A stretch of DNA of 42,245 nucleotides from Sulfolobus islandicus Y.N.15.51 (GTDB lineage Archaea > Thermoproteota > Thermoprotei_A > Sulfolobales > Sulfolobaceae), in NCBI RefSeq assembly GCF_000022485.1, contig NC_012624.1, forward strand, positions 1-42,245, read 5' to 3'. The notes beneath the pieces were generated by a model. The model made no database searches and had not been told where the DNA came from. It saw nothing but the letters and a program-made list of their open reading frames with translations. This document shows positions 13,406 to 21,953 of the stretch, in pieces (positions within the stretch are counted from its first letter, which is position 1; every line of letters begins with the position of its first letter). A program made the translations under genes and the position numbers.

Positions 13406-13744
13406 TCAGTAAACTGGGGAGTTTAATTCTATCTCAGCTATTACTAAAACTTTCTTACCTATTAATTTCTCCCCTATCTCTTTAGGAATAGAAATACTAA
13501 AGTAAGGAATATTTTCTTCTCCTTTTCTGTAATATTCCAAAGAAAATATCTTCACATTACTTAACTCTATTTTCTCTTCATTGGTAACTATTGTTACGTT
13601 TTTTAATATTTTTCTCTCCTTAAGTATGTTAGAATACTCTATAGGAAAAGTAACTATATAATAAGGATACTTAACCTTCTCTCCCTGACTGTTAATCTTT
13701 ACGTTATACTTTACCCTTACTTTTAACTCCTCTTTAATTATCAT
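13406..13744 (-). CDS. Small beta-rich protein with motif-encoded C-terminus
   Basis: 112 residues, mostly strands (LKVRVKYNVKINSQG, KYPYYIVTFPIEYSN, KNVTIVTNEEKIELS) followed by YFSISIPKEIGEKLIGKKV, the strand-proline-helix-strand pattern also seen in the protein at 6145, so the two may share a swapped-hairpin DNA-binding fold. The last residues (LNSPVY) are encoded by the recombination motif at 13410-13425. A minus-strand TTTATAAGG box about 30 bases upstream of the ATG supports expression. Function unknown. Confidence 0.55.
   Translation of the reverse strand: MIIKEELKVRVKYNVKINSQGEKVKYPYYIVTFPIEYSNILKERKILKNVTIVTNEEKIELSNVKIFSLEYYRKGEENIPYFSISIPKEIGEKLIGKKVLVIAEIELNSPVY
13410..13425. repeat. 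Recombination motif copy at the end of gene 13406-13744
   Basis: Exact TAAACTGGGGAGTTTA; read on the minus strand in its third frame it gives the terminal LNSPVY and stop. Confidence 0.9.
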
Positions 13745-13877
13745 ATGTATGGATATTTTTAATTTTCCCTTATAAATCTTTCTTTATTTTAAGAGAGATT
13801 CCCTTCTAAATTATAGAAGAATCTAAGAGAGAAATATTTAAATACTAGAAAGTAATAACTATACTTGTGAAAGAAAA

Positions 13878-14015
13878 ATGGCAAAAAGAACAAATAAGAC
13901 AAGAAAAAGCAAAAAAGAAGAAGATGAAATGATAGACGAAGTACAAGAAAAATTTGGGGAATATTGCTCTGACCCAGAGAACTACACTGATGAGGCTTGT
14001 GAAAAGTTATTTTAA
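13878..14015 (+). CDS. Small charged protein, 45 residues
   Basis: The protein begins with a Lys/Arg-rich stretch (MAKRTNKTRKSKKEED) and continues with an acidic helix (MIDEVQEKFGEYC) and CSDPENYTDEACEKLF. A TTTAAATA box (13836-13843) and a purine-rich GTGAAAGAAAA precede the ATG. About 45 upstream bases, including AGAGAGAAATATTTA and AGAAAGTA, recur before the gene at 14143, so both belong to a small regulon. A T-rich run (14016-14026) follows the stop and could terminate transcription. Function unknown. Confidence 0.55.
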   Translation: MAKRTNKTRKSKKEEDEMIDEVQEKFGEYCSDPENYTDEACEKLF

Positions 14016-14142
14016 TTTTTTTTTTTAAAAAAACTTTCTAAGAATATAGCATATAATTTTCTTATTGTTATAATTCTCTCTTAGTACAGTAGTTTATTTA
14101 GGAGAGAAATATTTATATATTAGTTTAAAGAAAGTATAATTG

Positions 14143-14298
14143 ATGACGGAAAACAAAAAGAACAAAAAAGAAGTAAACATGACATTCATATCATTTCCTA
14201 GCAAAGAAATTTTTGAACAAATATATAATGAGCTAAGTGAAGACGGTAAAAAAGAATTAGATAGAATGATGAAAGAAGGTAGAGTAAAGATATACTAA
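14143..14298 (+). CDS. Small charged protein, 51 residues
   Basis: Starts MTENKKNKKEVNMTFISFPS, then an amphipathic helical part (KEIFEQIYNELSEDGKKELD) and a basic end. It carries the same upstream block as the gene at 13878: GGAGAGAAATATTTATATATT with AGAAAGTA before the ATG, so the spacing supports a leaderless or short-leader mRNA. The short strand then two helices is compatible with a ribbon-helix-helix-like fold, but this is not clear enough to name. Function unknown. Confidence 0.55.
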   Translation: MTENKKNKKEVNMTFISFPSKEIFEQIYNELSEDGKKELDRMMKEGRVKIY

Positions 14299-14608
14299 TT
14301 TTTCATTTAATATTTTAAACTTTTTCCTCAATTTGCTAGCATTTTCTCAATTTCTTCTCCTATCTTGTCGTCTAATTTCTGAATCCCTGGCATTGGCTTG
14401 AAATTAAACTTCTCCTTCAATACTCAAAATTGGGAGAAAGAGAAGAGATAGAAAAGAAGAATTTACCACAGAATTGTGAGAAATTAAGGCAAAAAAGTAG
14501 TTTAACTCAAGATTGTGAGAAAAAAGATAAAATGAATAGGGGGTTTTACCACAAAAATGGGTAAAATTTCATTCTCACTAAAAATATATTCAAGTTATAA
14601 TAAAAAGA
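14299..14608. other. Non-coding interval with a possible gene remnant
   Basis: About 310 bases. On the minus strand a coding-like stretch (about 14333-14425; EKFNFKPMPGIQKLDDKIG and an amphipathic end to a stop) has no good start and may be the tail of a lost gene. Between about 14425 and 14560 the plus strand is purine-rich with repeated TTGTGAGAAA words. I see no RNA gene. The end holds the downstream region of hsdS. Confidence 0.4.
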
Positions 14609-16345
14609 TTATTTTAAAAATTCATCTAAATTTAATTCGGATTTTACAGTATATTCTGGATATTTCTTATACACATAGGATAACAACTCCTTAAGGTCCT
14701 TATTCCCAAATCTATTTATTAAATCGTTTACCGCGTTGGCGATATCTTGATTTACCTGCGGTAACTCCTTAGATGTGATTAAACTCTTATCTACGTTATC
14801 TTTAACTTCCTTAACCTCTATCCTATCCTTAAGCTCCTCAAGATCCTTATAAAGTTGGGGAGTAAAAGGACCATATTTGTATGGTTCAAAATTGTAAGCT
14901 AGATTAATGTTATATTCCTTTTGAAGGAGGAATAGATACTTCATTAACTCTGTCATATAGACTGGCCTACCTTTAATCTTAGACGCTTGATAGACTAAAT
15001 ATGGTATTACTACAGATCTAAGTAGGATAATTTGCCTCCTCCAATCCTCAGTTAATTTCCCTGTTAATGCTAACCTAAGAATAGACTTATATAGAGTATT
15101 TGCCTCATCTTCTAAGTTCTGTAGGAAATCATTAAATCGAATAATAAGTTCATCAACCTTTTGAAGTAGTTCTACGATCTTCTTTTGTTCCTCTAGGGGA
15201 GGTAAAGGAATTAGTAAATTTCTTATTGTATCTAAGTTAAGATTCCACTTCCCTGCTTGGTTTTTAACCACTTTCTTAAAAGATCCGTTTAGATGATACC
15301 ATGAGAGTAAATAATATATATAATATGGTTCCACATCCTTTGATACAATCCGTATTGCCGTTAGATGATTACTAAAGGTTATCTTTTGATTTAAAGGCAT
15401 ATCAATAATACCAAGTTTCCCTATATGATCAATACTACCATTAGTATTGACCAATACGATATCCAAATGCCTGAGCAAATACCTCTCAATTTTTGGAGAT
15501 TCAGGTATATATACAATTCTATGAAAAACAATCCTATCCGTTTCATTATCAATATTATCTGGTCTTAAATGGATTACTTTACTATTCTCATCTCTTTTCC
15601 TCTCTGAAAAACCAGAACGTATAATAGCAATTTCATTAAGTCTTCTTACTTCCCAATCCTTAGGAAATTCGCCAATATCAGTCTCAACATAATCTCTATG
15701 CCCTATACCTTTAGTCAATAATTCCTTTCTTATTACTTTCGTTATAGTTTCTGTAGAATTTCTAATTTGAATAATATAATCCTTTAAGGTGTAATAAATA
15801 TCAGTGGCCTTTTGAAGTAGTTCTACGATCTTCTTTTGTTCTTCTAGGGGAAGTATAGGAACTGAGCTATTTAAAACTATTTCAAGTGTAAGATTGGGTT
15901 GAGTACCCTTTTTAATAAATTTACTCCAATAAGGTTTGAAGTATAGATACCAATAATATAAAAATTCTGTATCTATAATATTCTTATTAGGTATTATTCC
16001 TATAATTGCTTGATTTGTCGCTACTGGTATTTTATTAATTGCAACAAATCCTAAAGAACCATAAATTGTTAATAGTAAAGAATCCTTTGGAACTATCCAA
16101 GCATTAGAATTTTCTAATCCTTTTTCAGTAATAAATTCCTCAGTATTGTATAGATACTTACCAGATTTCGTTATATCTTGTATCTTTGCAAATGGAATGT
16201 TTCCGTTCCAATATTCAGGAACATTTCTTCTGGGTGTTCCTCCAGATTTTGCTTTTATTATAACATCTTTTAATTTTCTTACATCCCAATCCTTAGGAAA
16301 TTCACCAATATCAATCTCAACATAATCACTCATTTTCATCGCCAA
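14609..16345 (-). CDS. hsdS: Type I restriction specificity subunit with YwgA-like C-terminal domain
   Basis: 578 residues, longer than usual (about 400-450). Two target-recognition halves begin with near-identical words, DIGEFPKDWDVRKL (about residue 12) and DIGEFPKDWEVRRL (about 223), each ending in the conserved helix with PLEEQKKIVELLQKA. After residue about 430 there is an additional domain: ILLRSVVIPYLVYQASKIKG, then MKYLFLLQKEYNIN and YKYGPFTPQLYKDLEEL, which matches the YwgA family. The start overlaps hsdM by up to 20 bases (ATG at 16333 gives a smaller overlap). Directs the complex to DNA sites; the extra domain is unexplained. Confidence 0.9.
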   Translation of the reverse strand: MAMKMSDYVEIDIGEFPKDWDVRKLKDVIIKAKSGGTPRRNVPEYWNGNIPFAKIQDITKSGKYLYNTEEFITEKGLENSNAWIVPKDSLLLTIYGSLGFVAINKIPVATNQAIIGIIPNKNIIDTEFLYYWYLYFKPYWSKFIKKGTQPNLTLEIVLNSSVPILPLEEQKKIVELLQKATDIYYTLKDYIIQIRNSTETITKVIRKELLTKGIGHRDYVETDIGEFPKDWEVRRLNEIAIIRSGFSERKRDENSKVIHLRPDNIDNETDRIVFHRIVYIPESPKIERYLLRHLDIVLVNTNGSIDHIGKLGIIDMPLNQKITFSNHLTAIRIVSKDVEPYYIYYLLSWYHLNGSFKKVVKNQAGKWNLNLDTIRNLLIPLPPLEEQKKIVELLQKVDELIIRFNDFLQNLEDEANTLYKSILRLALTGKLTEDWRRQIILLRSVVIPYLVYQASKIKGRPVYMTELMKYLFLLQKEYNINLAYNFEPYKYGPFTPQLYKDLEELKDRIEVKEVKDNVDKSLITSKELPQVNQDIANAVNDLINRFGNKDLKELLSYVYKKYPEYTVKSELNLDEFLK

Positions 16346-17891
16346 TGCCTAAGATCTTCTTTAACTCATTCAACCTTTTCATAGCGTCACTTAAGTTAGT
16401 CTCCATTAATTCTATAAGTTGTTTGGGATCTGCATTTTCTTCCTCTAACCTGACTTTCCTATATACGTTAATATCTAATCTATAATCATGTTTCCTTATC
16501 TCTTCAACATCTACTACGAAGTACTGTTCAGTTTGAGGTATTTCCTCTCCTCTCTTAAATTTCTGATAAATTTCTAGAGCTAAAGGCAAGTCTCCGCATC
16601 CATCTATATCCCCCTTCTTATCACAATCCCCTATAGGTTTCCTAGTCGGTTTAAGTTCATAGCCGTCGCTTTCTATGTTAAAGAAAAGTACCTTATCTGT
16701 AGTCTTTTCTCCCTTGTTAGGCCTTCTAAAGACTAATATATCTGTTTTAGCAGCTGAGTAAGGCAAGAAAACCCCTGCGGGTAATGAAAACACAGCTTCA
16801 ATCTTGAATTTATCAACTAAATCTCTCCTAATACCTTCATAGTTCTCGTTAAAGAGGAGGCCTTCCAGCATTACTGTAGCTACCCTCCCTCCAGGTTTGA
16901 CCATGTCCATTATAGCTTGAATGAAATAAGTTTCAAATCTCTTGAACTTATACTTAAAGTTACCAGTAGGTTCACCACTAAATGGACCAAAAGGCGGGTT
17001 AGTGGTTATAACGTCTGCCTTCTCCTTATATGCACCTTGGACTGAGCCAGAGAGAGCATCTAGGTTCTCAAAGTTCGATGAGCCGTCTCCATGAAGCCTT
17101 AAATTCATTAGCCCTAACTTAAAGACATCTGGAGCTTTTTCTATACCGTAAAGGTTATGCTTTAATTCCCTTATTTTTATTTCCTTATCAGCTTCATTGG
17201 TAATTTGTCTCTCTATTTTTTGTTTAACATATTCAAAAGCCTTAACTAAAAATCCTCCAGTTCCAGCAGCTGGATCTAATATAACTTCACCTGGGTTGGG
17301 ATCGATAATTCTGACCATAAAGGAAACTATATTCCTAGGCGTAAAGAACTGTCCGTAATTACCTTGTTGCCCAAGTTTATACATCAAAAATTCGTACCCT
17401 CTACCTAAAGCATCAAATTTTCTTCCTTCGTCTCCAGGTAATTTCAGTAGCCTAAGCCTATCTATAACCTGGATTACCGTATTATCGTTTTGCATTCTCC
17501 TGGTTTTGTTGGAGAATATTTTCTTGATTATACTTCTATCTTCATCTATTTTTGGATCTCCGGTATCTGGTAAATTAGCCAAATCGAGAAACATTTTATC
17601 CAAAAATTCTGTTACTGTTTTGAACCCCTTACTTCTAGCATAATTTCTAGGATCACATGCCCAGTTAAAGAATCTGTACTCACTTGGTATAGTGGACTTA
17701 TAGTCTTCACCCAACTCTTTAGCTATGTTTTCCTGGTAAATTTCCTGCTCATCAAACAACCTCAGGAAAAACAGATACGAGAATTCCTCTAAATATTCCG
17801 TTGGTTTTACTATATCGCTTCTAAATATATTAGCAATATTCCATAACTCATCTCCAAAGGAGTTCCAATCAACTTCTTTACTCTGTTTCAT
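16326..17891 (-). CDS. hsdM: Type I restriction-modification DNA adenine methyltransferase
   Basis: 521 residues, the normal family size. N-terminal helical domain (about 10-170; FLRLFDEQE near 42), then the SAM-dependent fold: QFFTPRNIVSFMVRIIDP, motif I DPAAGTGGFL (206-215) and catalytic NPPF (298-301, in TTNPPFGPFSG), followed by the GGRVATVMLEG strand. It methylates adenine in the site chosen by HsdS and forms the core of the complex. It lies 19 bases after hsdR and overlaps hsdS, so R, M and S form one operon. No damage visible. Confidence 0.95.
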   Translation of the reverse strand: MKQSKEVDWNSFGDELWNIANIFRSDIVKPTEYLEEFSYLFFLRLFDEQEIYQENIAKELGEDYKSTIPSEYRFFNWACDPRNYARSKGFKTVTEFLDKMFLDLANLPDTGDPKIDEDRSIIKKIFSNKTRRMQNDNTVIQVIDRLRLLKLPGDEGRKFDALGRGYEFLMYKLGQQGNYGQFFTPRNIVSFMVRIIDPNPGEVILDPAAGTGGFLVKAFEYVKQKIERQITNEADKEIKIRELKHNLYGIEKAPDVFKLGLMNLRLHGDGSSNFENLDALSGSVQGAYKEKADVITTNPPFGPFSGEPTGNFKYKFKRFETYFIQAIMDMVKPGGRVATVMLEGLLFNENYEGIRRDLVDKFKIEAVFSLPAGVFLPYSAAKTDILVFRRPNKGEKTTDKVLFFNIESDGYELKPTRKPIGDCDKKGDIDGCGDLPLALEIYQKFKRGEEIPQTEQYFVVDVEEIRKHDYRLDINVYRKVRLEEENADPKQLIELMETNLSDAMKRLNELKKILGIGDENE

Positions 17892-17910
17892 CGAGTTTTC
17901 GTAACACGAA

Positions 17911-20202
17911 TTAGCCAGTTTCCATCACCGCCTCATCATATAGTTTCCAGAATGAGTTTATATCTTCAAAGCACCCTTTTACCTTAGAAAATCCTCCAGC
18001 TTGCTTAACCACCTCAGCGTTGAAAAACGCCTTCTTATCTATATTTGGGTTTCTCTTTCTAAAGTCATAGAGTGCCATGAATAATCTTTCACATTCTTTA
18101 GGATATCCTTTCTTGTTATACCATTCCTTGATAAGATTCCTTTTCCTTTCCTCTGGAGTCGGGAAAGTTTTCAATCCCAAAGCCACTTCTACGAAGTCTT
18201 TTAGGGTAGCGTCGGGTTCTCCATAAGTATCCTTTAAAACATCCTCTGTTATGCCTTGTTCATTAAGGAAAGCTTCAAGCTCCTTTAAATAATTCTCGTT
18301 TAACGTTTTACCTCCATTTTTCCTATAAAAATAGTCGAAGGATCTGACTGCGGTTTCAAATTGTGTCTTCTTTATTTGTACTTCTTCTTGTGCTTGTAAA
18401 TAAGCCTTTACTTGTCTTACTACTTGTTCACTTATTCCTTTTAATTCATTCTTAAAATTCTCAGGAGTAATTACTTCAGCATAAACTATACTTACTGGAA
18501 TATCTAAGATTACCATCTCTTCTCTCTTTTGTTCTCTCTTCACTTCCTTCTTGGCAGTAGTCCTTTGCGGTTCTTCTGTGGAACCCATAAGCTCGCTTAT
18601 TTCCTTCTCTTCTTCCTCTTCTTCTTTCACGATGTCCTCATTCGTTATCGGCTTGTCTTCTTCATTTTCTAATCTCCATGTGTCCACAAAATCAATAAGA
18701 TAGAATTTGTCCTTTACTTTATTTCCCTCTTTATATATTCTAGTCCCTCTACCTTTCATTTGTAAATATAATACTCTGGATTTTGTAGGCCTTGCCATAA
18801 CTATTACTTCTACGTCAGGGGCATCAACACCAGTGGATAGTAAATCTACAGTAAAAGCAACTTTGATCCTAGAGTTAGGACTTTGGAATTCTCTAACTAA
18901 TTCCTCATGATTAGGAATAGCGGAATGAATAGAGCGGAAAATTTCTTCAGCCTCAGCATTATCAGGAGAGTATCCCATTAATTCATTATATTTCCTAATA
19001 AAAGCTAGCCTGAGATTTTCTGCATGCTTAATACTAGCTGCAAAAACAATAGCTTTCTTCAGCTCTTTAGTTTCTTTAAAGTTTATTGCTTCGAAGTATT
19101 TTTCAGCTATTAATTCATTCCTCATTGGTATATCTACTTTTTTACCTAAATCGTTAGGATCAAAATCATAACCTAAATCATGAATTCCATAAATATCTAC
19201 ATTTGTAAGGAACTTATAGTAAATTGTATCTGCTAAATAGCCGTCTTTTACTCCCCTACTATATGTATATCTAAAAATAGGATATCCGAAATACGCAAAA
19301 TTATCAACATCCTTATCAATTTTAGGGGTTGCAGTAAGCCCTAACACTGCTGCTTTATTAAAGTATTGCACAACTTTATGCCAATCTCCATAATACGATC
19401 TATGTGCCTCATCTAAAACTATCAATTGGAAATGATCTGAATTAAATAGTTTGAATTTCTCATCTACATACAGCATTTGTACTGTTGAAATGATTATATC
19501 TGCAGATAAGTCATTAATATCACCACTTAATTTTCTTATATTATACTTGTCTCCTAACCTAGCATTAAATCTCTGATAAGTTTGGGTTGCTAGGGAATCC
19601 CTATCAACTAAATACAAGACATTTTTTACCTTGCCCTCATCAAGGAGTTTCGCTATTGCTGCCATTACAACCTCTGTTTTCCCTGTTCCAGTAGCCATTT
19701 CTACTAACATTCTCTTTTTACCGCTGAGAAAAGACGTAATTATTTGCTGTACTGCAATCTTCTGATAATTTCTTAAATCAAGGGCATTAATCGAACTGGA
19801 AACCGGATTTAATGTTACTGAAACTTCTTCAGGCTTTAGAAACCTCTCTACTTGGGTTTCTACTGTATTTGCATCTAGGTTTTGCATGTACCATTTTTGA
19901 CCATCACACGCATAGATATAAGGTACGTTAACTCCATATTTTCTTAGAATTTTAGCACTCTCTCTAGCCTCTGCTATTGCAGCTCTTAAATCAACACCCT
20001 TTTTCTTCGCCTCAATTAGAATTACCTTATCTCCTAAAATTAAAGTATAATCTGGTCTATGTTTTCCTTCATTTTCTGTAAACGATATGTTTGGGAAGAG
20101 ATCCTTTAGGGTGTGGTTTTTCTTAAATTTCTCGAGATTCCATCCCAACTTCCTAAGATGTTCATCGCATAACGTTATCGCATCAGCTTCGGTATTTGGC
20201 AT
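17911..20202 (-). CDS. hsdR: Type I restriction endonuclease / translocase subunit
   Basis: 763 residues. PD-(D/E)XK nuclease at the N-terminus: RPDYTL (Asp51) and LIEAKKKG (Glu64, Lys66). Helicase motifs: Walker A ATGTGKT (170-176), DEAH (264-267), GLTATP, then STGVDAPDVEVIVMARPTKS and QMKGRGTR in the second RecA domain, and an EcoEI-like helical C-terminus. All active residues are present. It cuts unmethylated DNA after ATP-driven translocation. First gene of the operon; TTAAAAAATTTTT (about 20224-20236) upstream may be the promoter. On a conjugative plasmid it could exclude competitors or stabilise the plasmid. Confidence 0.95.
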   Translation of the reverse strand: MPNTEADAITLCDEHLRKLGWNLEKFKKNHTLKDLFPNISFTENEGKHRPDYTLILGDKVILIEAKKKGVDLRAAIAEARESAKILRKYGVNVPYIYACDGQKWYMQNLDANTVETQVERFLKPEEVSVTLNPVSSSINALDLRNYQKIAVQQIITSFLSGKKRMLVEMATGTGKTEVVMAAIAKLLDEGKVKNVLYLVDRDSLATQTYQRFNARLGDKYNIRKLSGDINDLSADIIISTVQMLYVDEKFKLFNSDHFQLIVLDEAHRSYYGDWHKVVQYFNKAAVLGLTATPKIDKDVDNFAYFGYPIFRYTYSRGVKDGYLADTIYYKFLTNVDIYGIHDLGYDFDPNDLGKKVDIPMRNELIAEKYFEAINFKETKELKKAIVFAASIKHAENLRLAFIRKYNELMGYSPDNAEAEEIFRSIHSAIPNHEELVREFQSPNSRIKVAFTVDLLSTGVDAPDVEVIVMARPTKSRVLYLQMKGRGTRIYKEGNKVKDKFYLIDFVDTWRLENEEDKPITNEDIVKEEEEEEKEISELMGSTEEPQRTTAKKEVKREQKREEMVILDIPVSIVYAEVITPENFKNELKGISEQVVRQVKAYLQAQEEVQIKKTQFETAVRSFDYFYRKNGGKTLNENYLKELEAFLNEQGITEDVLKDTYGEPDATLKDFVEVALGLKTFPTPEERKRNLIKEWYNKKGYPKECERLFMALYDFRKRNPNIDKKAFFNAEVVKQAGGFSKVKGCFEDINSFWKLYDEAVMETG

Positions 20203-20244
20203 GATAATAAATATGCAGAAAAATTTTTTAACCTTTCGGGGGTT

Positions 20245-20264
20245 AAGGGGTGGGAGCCCCTTAT
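20245..20264 (+). repeat. Hairpin at the left end of the origin-like region
   Basis: TAAGGGG (20245-20251) pairs with CCCCTTA (20258-20264) around loop TGGGAG. It is followed by TACT, as in the hairpin at 20480. It may end hsd-proximal transcription or belong to the origin. Confidence 0.5.
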
Positions 20265-20361
20265 ACTAATTTTAGAAGAGAACAGCCCCCAGTTTTTTGA
20301 AGTTAGAAAAGCAGTTTAGCAGTATCTGAGACAGGTTAAGCAGTCCTGGAATAAGCAGGGT

Positions 20362-20374
20362 TTTAGGCCCTAAA
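20362..20374. repeat. Short palindrome in the iteron cluster
   Basis: TTTAG-GCC-CTAAA lies between TWAGCAG copies three and four. Confidence 0.4.
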
Positions 20375-20479
20375 TTAGCAGCTAAGGCTATAGGACCTTG
20401 TAAAGCAGTTTTTCTAAAAACATAGTTAGTAGAAAACTCCGGAGCTAGTAGGGATTAGCAGTTTTAGGTTTTGGGTTAT

Positions 20480-20498
20480 AGGGCGTTAGCCCTTATAC
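20480..20498 (+). repeat. Second GGGC hairpin, same type as 20245
   Basis: AGGGC-GTTA-GCCCT (20480-20493) followed by TATACT, echoing the CCCCTTATACT of the first hairpin about 235 bases away. Confidence 0.5.
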
Positions 20499-21215
20499 TG
20501 TGATAAATTCTATTTGAAGAGAAGGGAATTAAGGTTTAGAGAATAGGAAAGAATAAGGATTAGCGCAGTTGTATTTAGAAAAGAATAGTTTAGAATTATT
20601 TATATAGAGAATTGCAAGGTAAGGGATTATAATAATAGATGAAAGCCGTTATGAATAAGATAATGGGCTAAAACGAAAAGACCTGGAGTAGTTAGTGTTG
20701 GGAAAATGGTTATTGAGCTTAGGATCCTGGAAGGGTATTAAGTAAAATAGTTAGTTAGAATGGGATATAGCAAAGAAGGAATGAGACCCTAAGATGTTAA
20801 ATTAGAGGGTATTAGGTTATAGGGTTATTTAAGGCTAAGTTATAAGAGTAAGTAGGTTTGTGTTAGTAAGCAGCTTAGAAGAATAGTATAAGCAGAAAGA
20901 GAGTAGAGGTGCTAAGCAGAGAATAGTTAGTAAAGATAGTAAAGTTTAGAGGCAGAGGAGTAAGCAAAAAGTAGAGAAGAGAGGTTGTTGTTTGTTAGAG
21001 TAAGAAAAGCTGCTAAAGAGTAAGCAGTTTAGAAGCAAGGAAGATAGTAAGTAAAGTTTAGCAAATAGATCAGATTTGAGTTAGACAGAAGTAAAAAGAG
21101 AAGAAGCAAAAGTAGAAAAGAAGAGACAGTAAAACAAAGCTAGAGTTAGAAAGAGTAAGAATAGAGTTTGATAGTTAAAAGCAAAAGAGTAAGAAAGTTT
21201 GAGAATTAAAGGAAG

Positions 21216-21230
21216 CGGGCGCAAAGCCCG
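21216..21230 (+). repeat. Stable hairpin in the distal origin-like region
   Basis: CGGGC-GCAAA-GCCCG, a GC-rich stem in AT-rich DNA with a GCAAA loop. A second small inverted repeat, TGCA-CGAAGT-TGCA, follows at 21303-21316. Local GC content rises from 21211 to 21330, unlike the rest of the region; a nick or recognition site is possible. Confidence 0.5.
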
Positions 21231-21435
21231 AAAATTGGGTATAGAATTTTGTTTAGATTATAAGTAAAAATTAGAGAATGGGGGTATAGAGATGAAATGC
21301 GGTGCACGAAGTTGCATAGCCGAAGCACAAAGTAAAATATCCACAGCATAAAGTCATATAATAACTGCATTAATTCTAATGTTGAATAATTCTTTCTACT
21401 GAGGTATAAAATTTGCATAGTTAGGATATGAGGGG

Positions 21436-21444
21436 TTTTTAAAT
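21436..21444 (+). promoter_or_regulatory. TATA box before gene 21471
   Basis: AGGGG-TTTTTAAAT, the conjugation-type promoter, centred about 31 bases before the ATG. Confidence 0.6.
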
Positions 21445-21470
21445 ATTTACTATTATTAGGATGAGGAAAG

Positions 21471-21953
21471 ATGGGAGAAGAAGTAAATAATCAGTCAATT
21501 CAAAACCAACCTCAGTTAAATCAAAATAATTTAAACAAGGGAGATAATATCTCTTCTAATGAAGAGAATGTAAATGAAAAGAAGAAAGAAGAAAAGAAAA
21601 GTAAGAAGCAGAAAGTAGAGAAGAAGAAAAGTGATGATTACTTATTATTAGTATATCCAGAAAAAGCAAAGTCTTTCAGAGCCAAAGTACAAAATTGTAT
21701 TATCGAAATATTAAAGAAAAACGAGTTAATGAACGAGAAAGACTTAGTTTTGCAGTTGATTTTTGAATGCGAAGCTGCTAAAGAGTACTATAAAGTAACT
21801 CACGAGACTCAGTACCTGAGGAGAATTATATGGAAGATGGCGAAGGATAAGACGATTTTGAGGGCGAAAATAGTTGGAGATGAGAGGTATACATGGTATT
21901 TATTACCAGAGAACTTAGAAAAAGTAAAGGATAAGTTATTACGTAGGGCCTAA
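21471..21953 (+). CDS. Lysine-rich protein next to traG, putative DNA-binding
   Basis: 160 residues. Residues 1-30 are Asn/Gln-rich and low complexity, 30-60 are Lys/Glu repeats (EKKKEEKKSKKQKVEKKKSD), and 60-160 form a compact helical/winged domain (FRAKVQNCIIEILKKNELMN, DERYTWYLLPENLEKV). The C-terminal part has the order helix-helix-helix-hairpin of a wHTH. It sits between the origin-like region and the convergent traG-like gene, overlapping the latter by 15 bases. A role in DNA processing for transfer or replication is possible from position only. Confidence 0.6.
   Translation: MGEEVNNQSIQNQPQLNQNNLNKGDNISSNEENVNEKKKEEKKSKKQKVEKKKSDDYLLLVYPEKAKSFRAKVQNCIIEILKKNELMNEKDLVLQLIFECEAAKEYYKVTHETQYLRRIIWKMAKDKTILRAKIVGDERYTWYLLPENLEKVKDKLLRRA

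Larger units (their letters stand above)
20203..21470 (+). other. Putative replication origin region (section B-like)
   Basis: A 1.27-kb gene-free stretch with strong strand bias: purine-rich on the plus strand. The word TWAGCAG occurs nine times, all on the plus strand, in two clusters (starting 20316, 20337, 20352, 20375, 20455; and 20867, 20889, 20913, 21021). Hairpins lie near both ends. In this plasmid family a conserved, repeat-rich region beside the conjugation section is the proposed origin, and this is the only candidate here. The initiator is not identified. Confidence 0.6.

Noticed and set aside
14330-14425. Small minus-strand gene (EKFNFKPMPGIQKLDDKIG)
   Set aside because: It looks protein-like but lacks a convincing start and promoter, so it is described as a remnant in the intergenic entry.
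21206-21418. Open frame of 70 codons on the minus strand in the origin-like region
   Set aside because: Composition reflects the purine-rich plus strand, it runs through the hairpin at 21216 and has no upstream signals.
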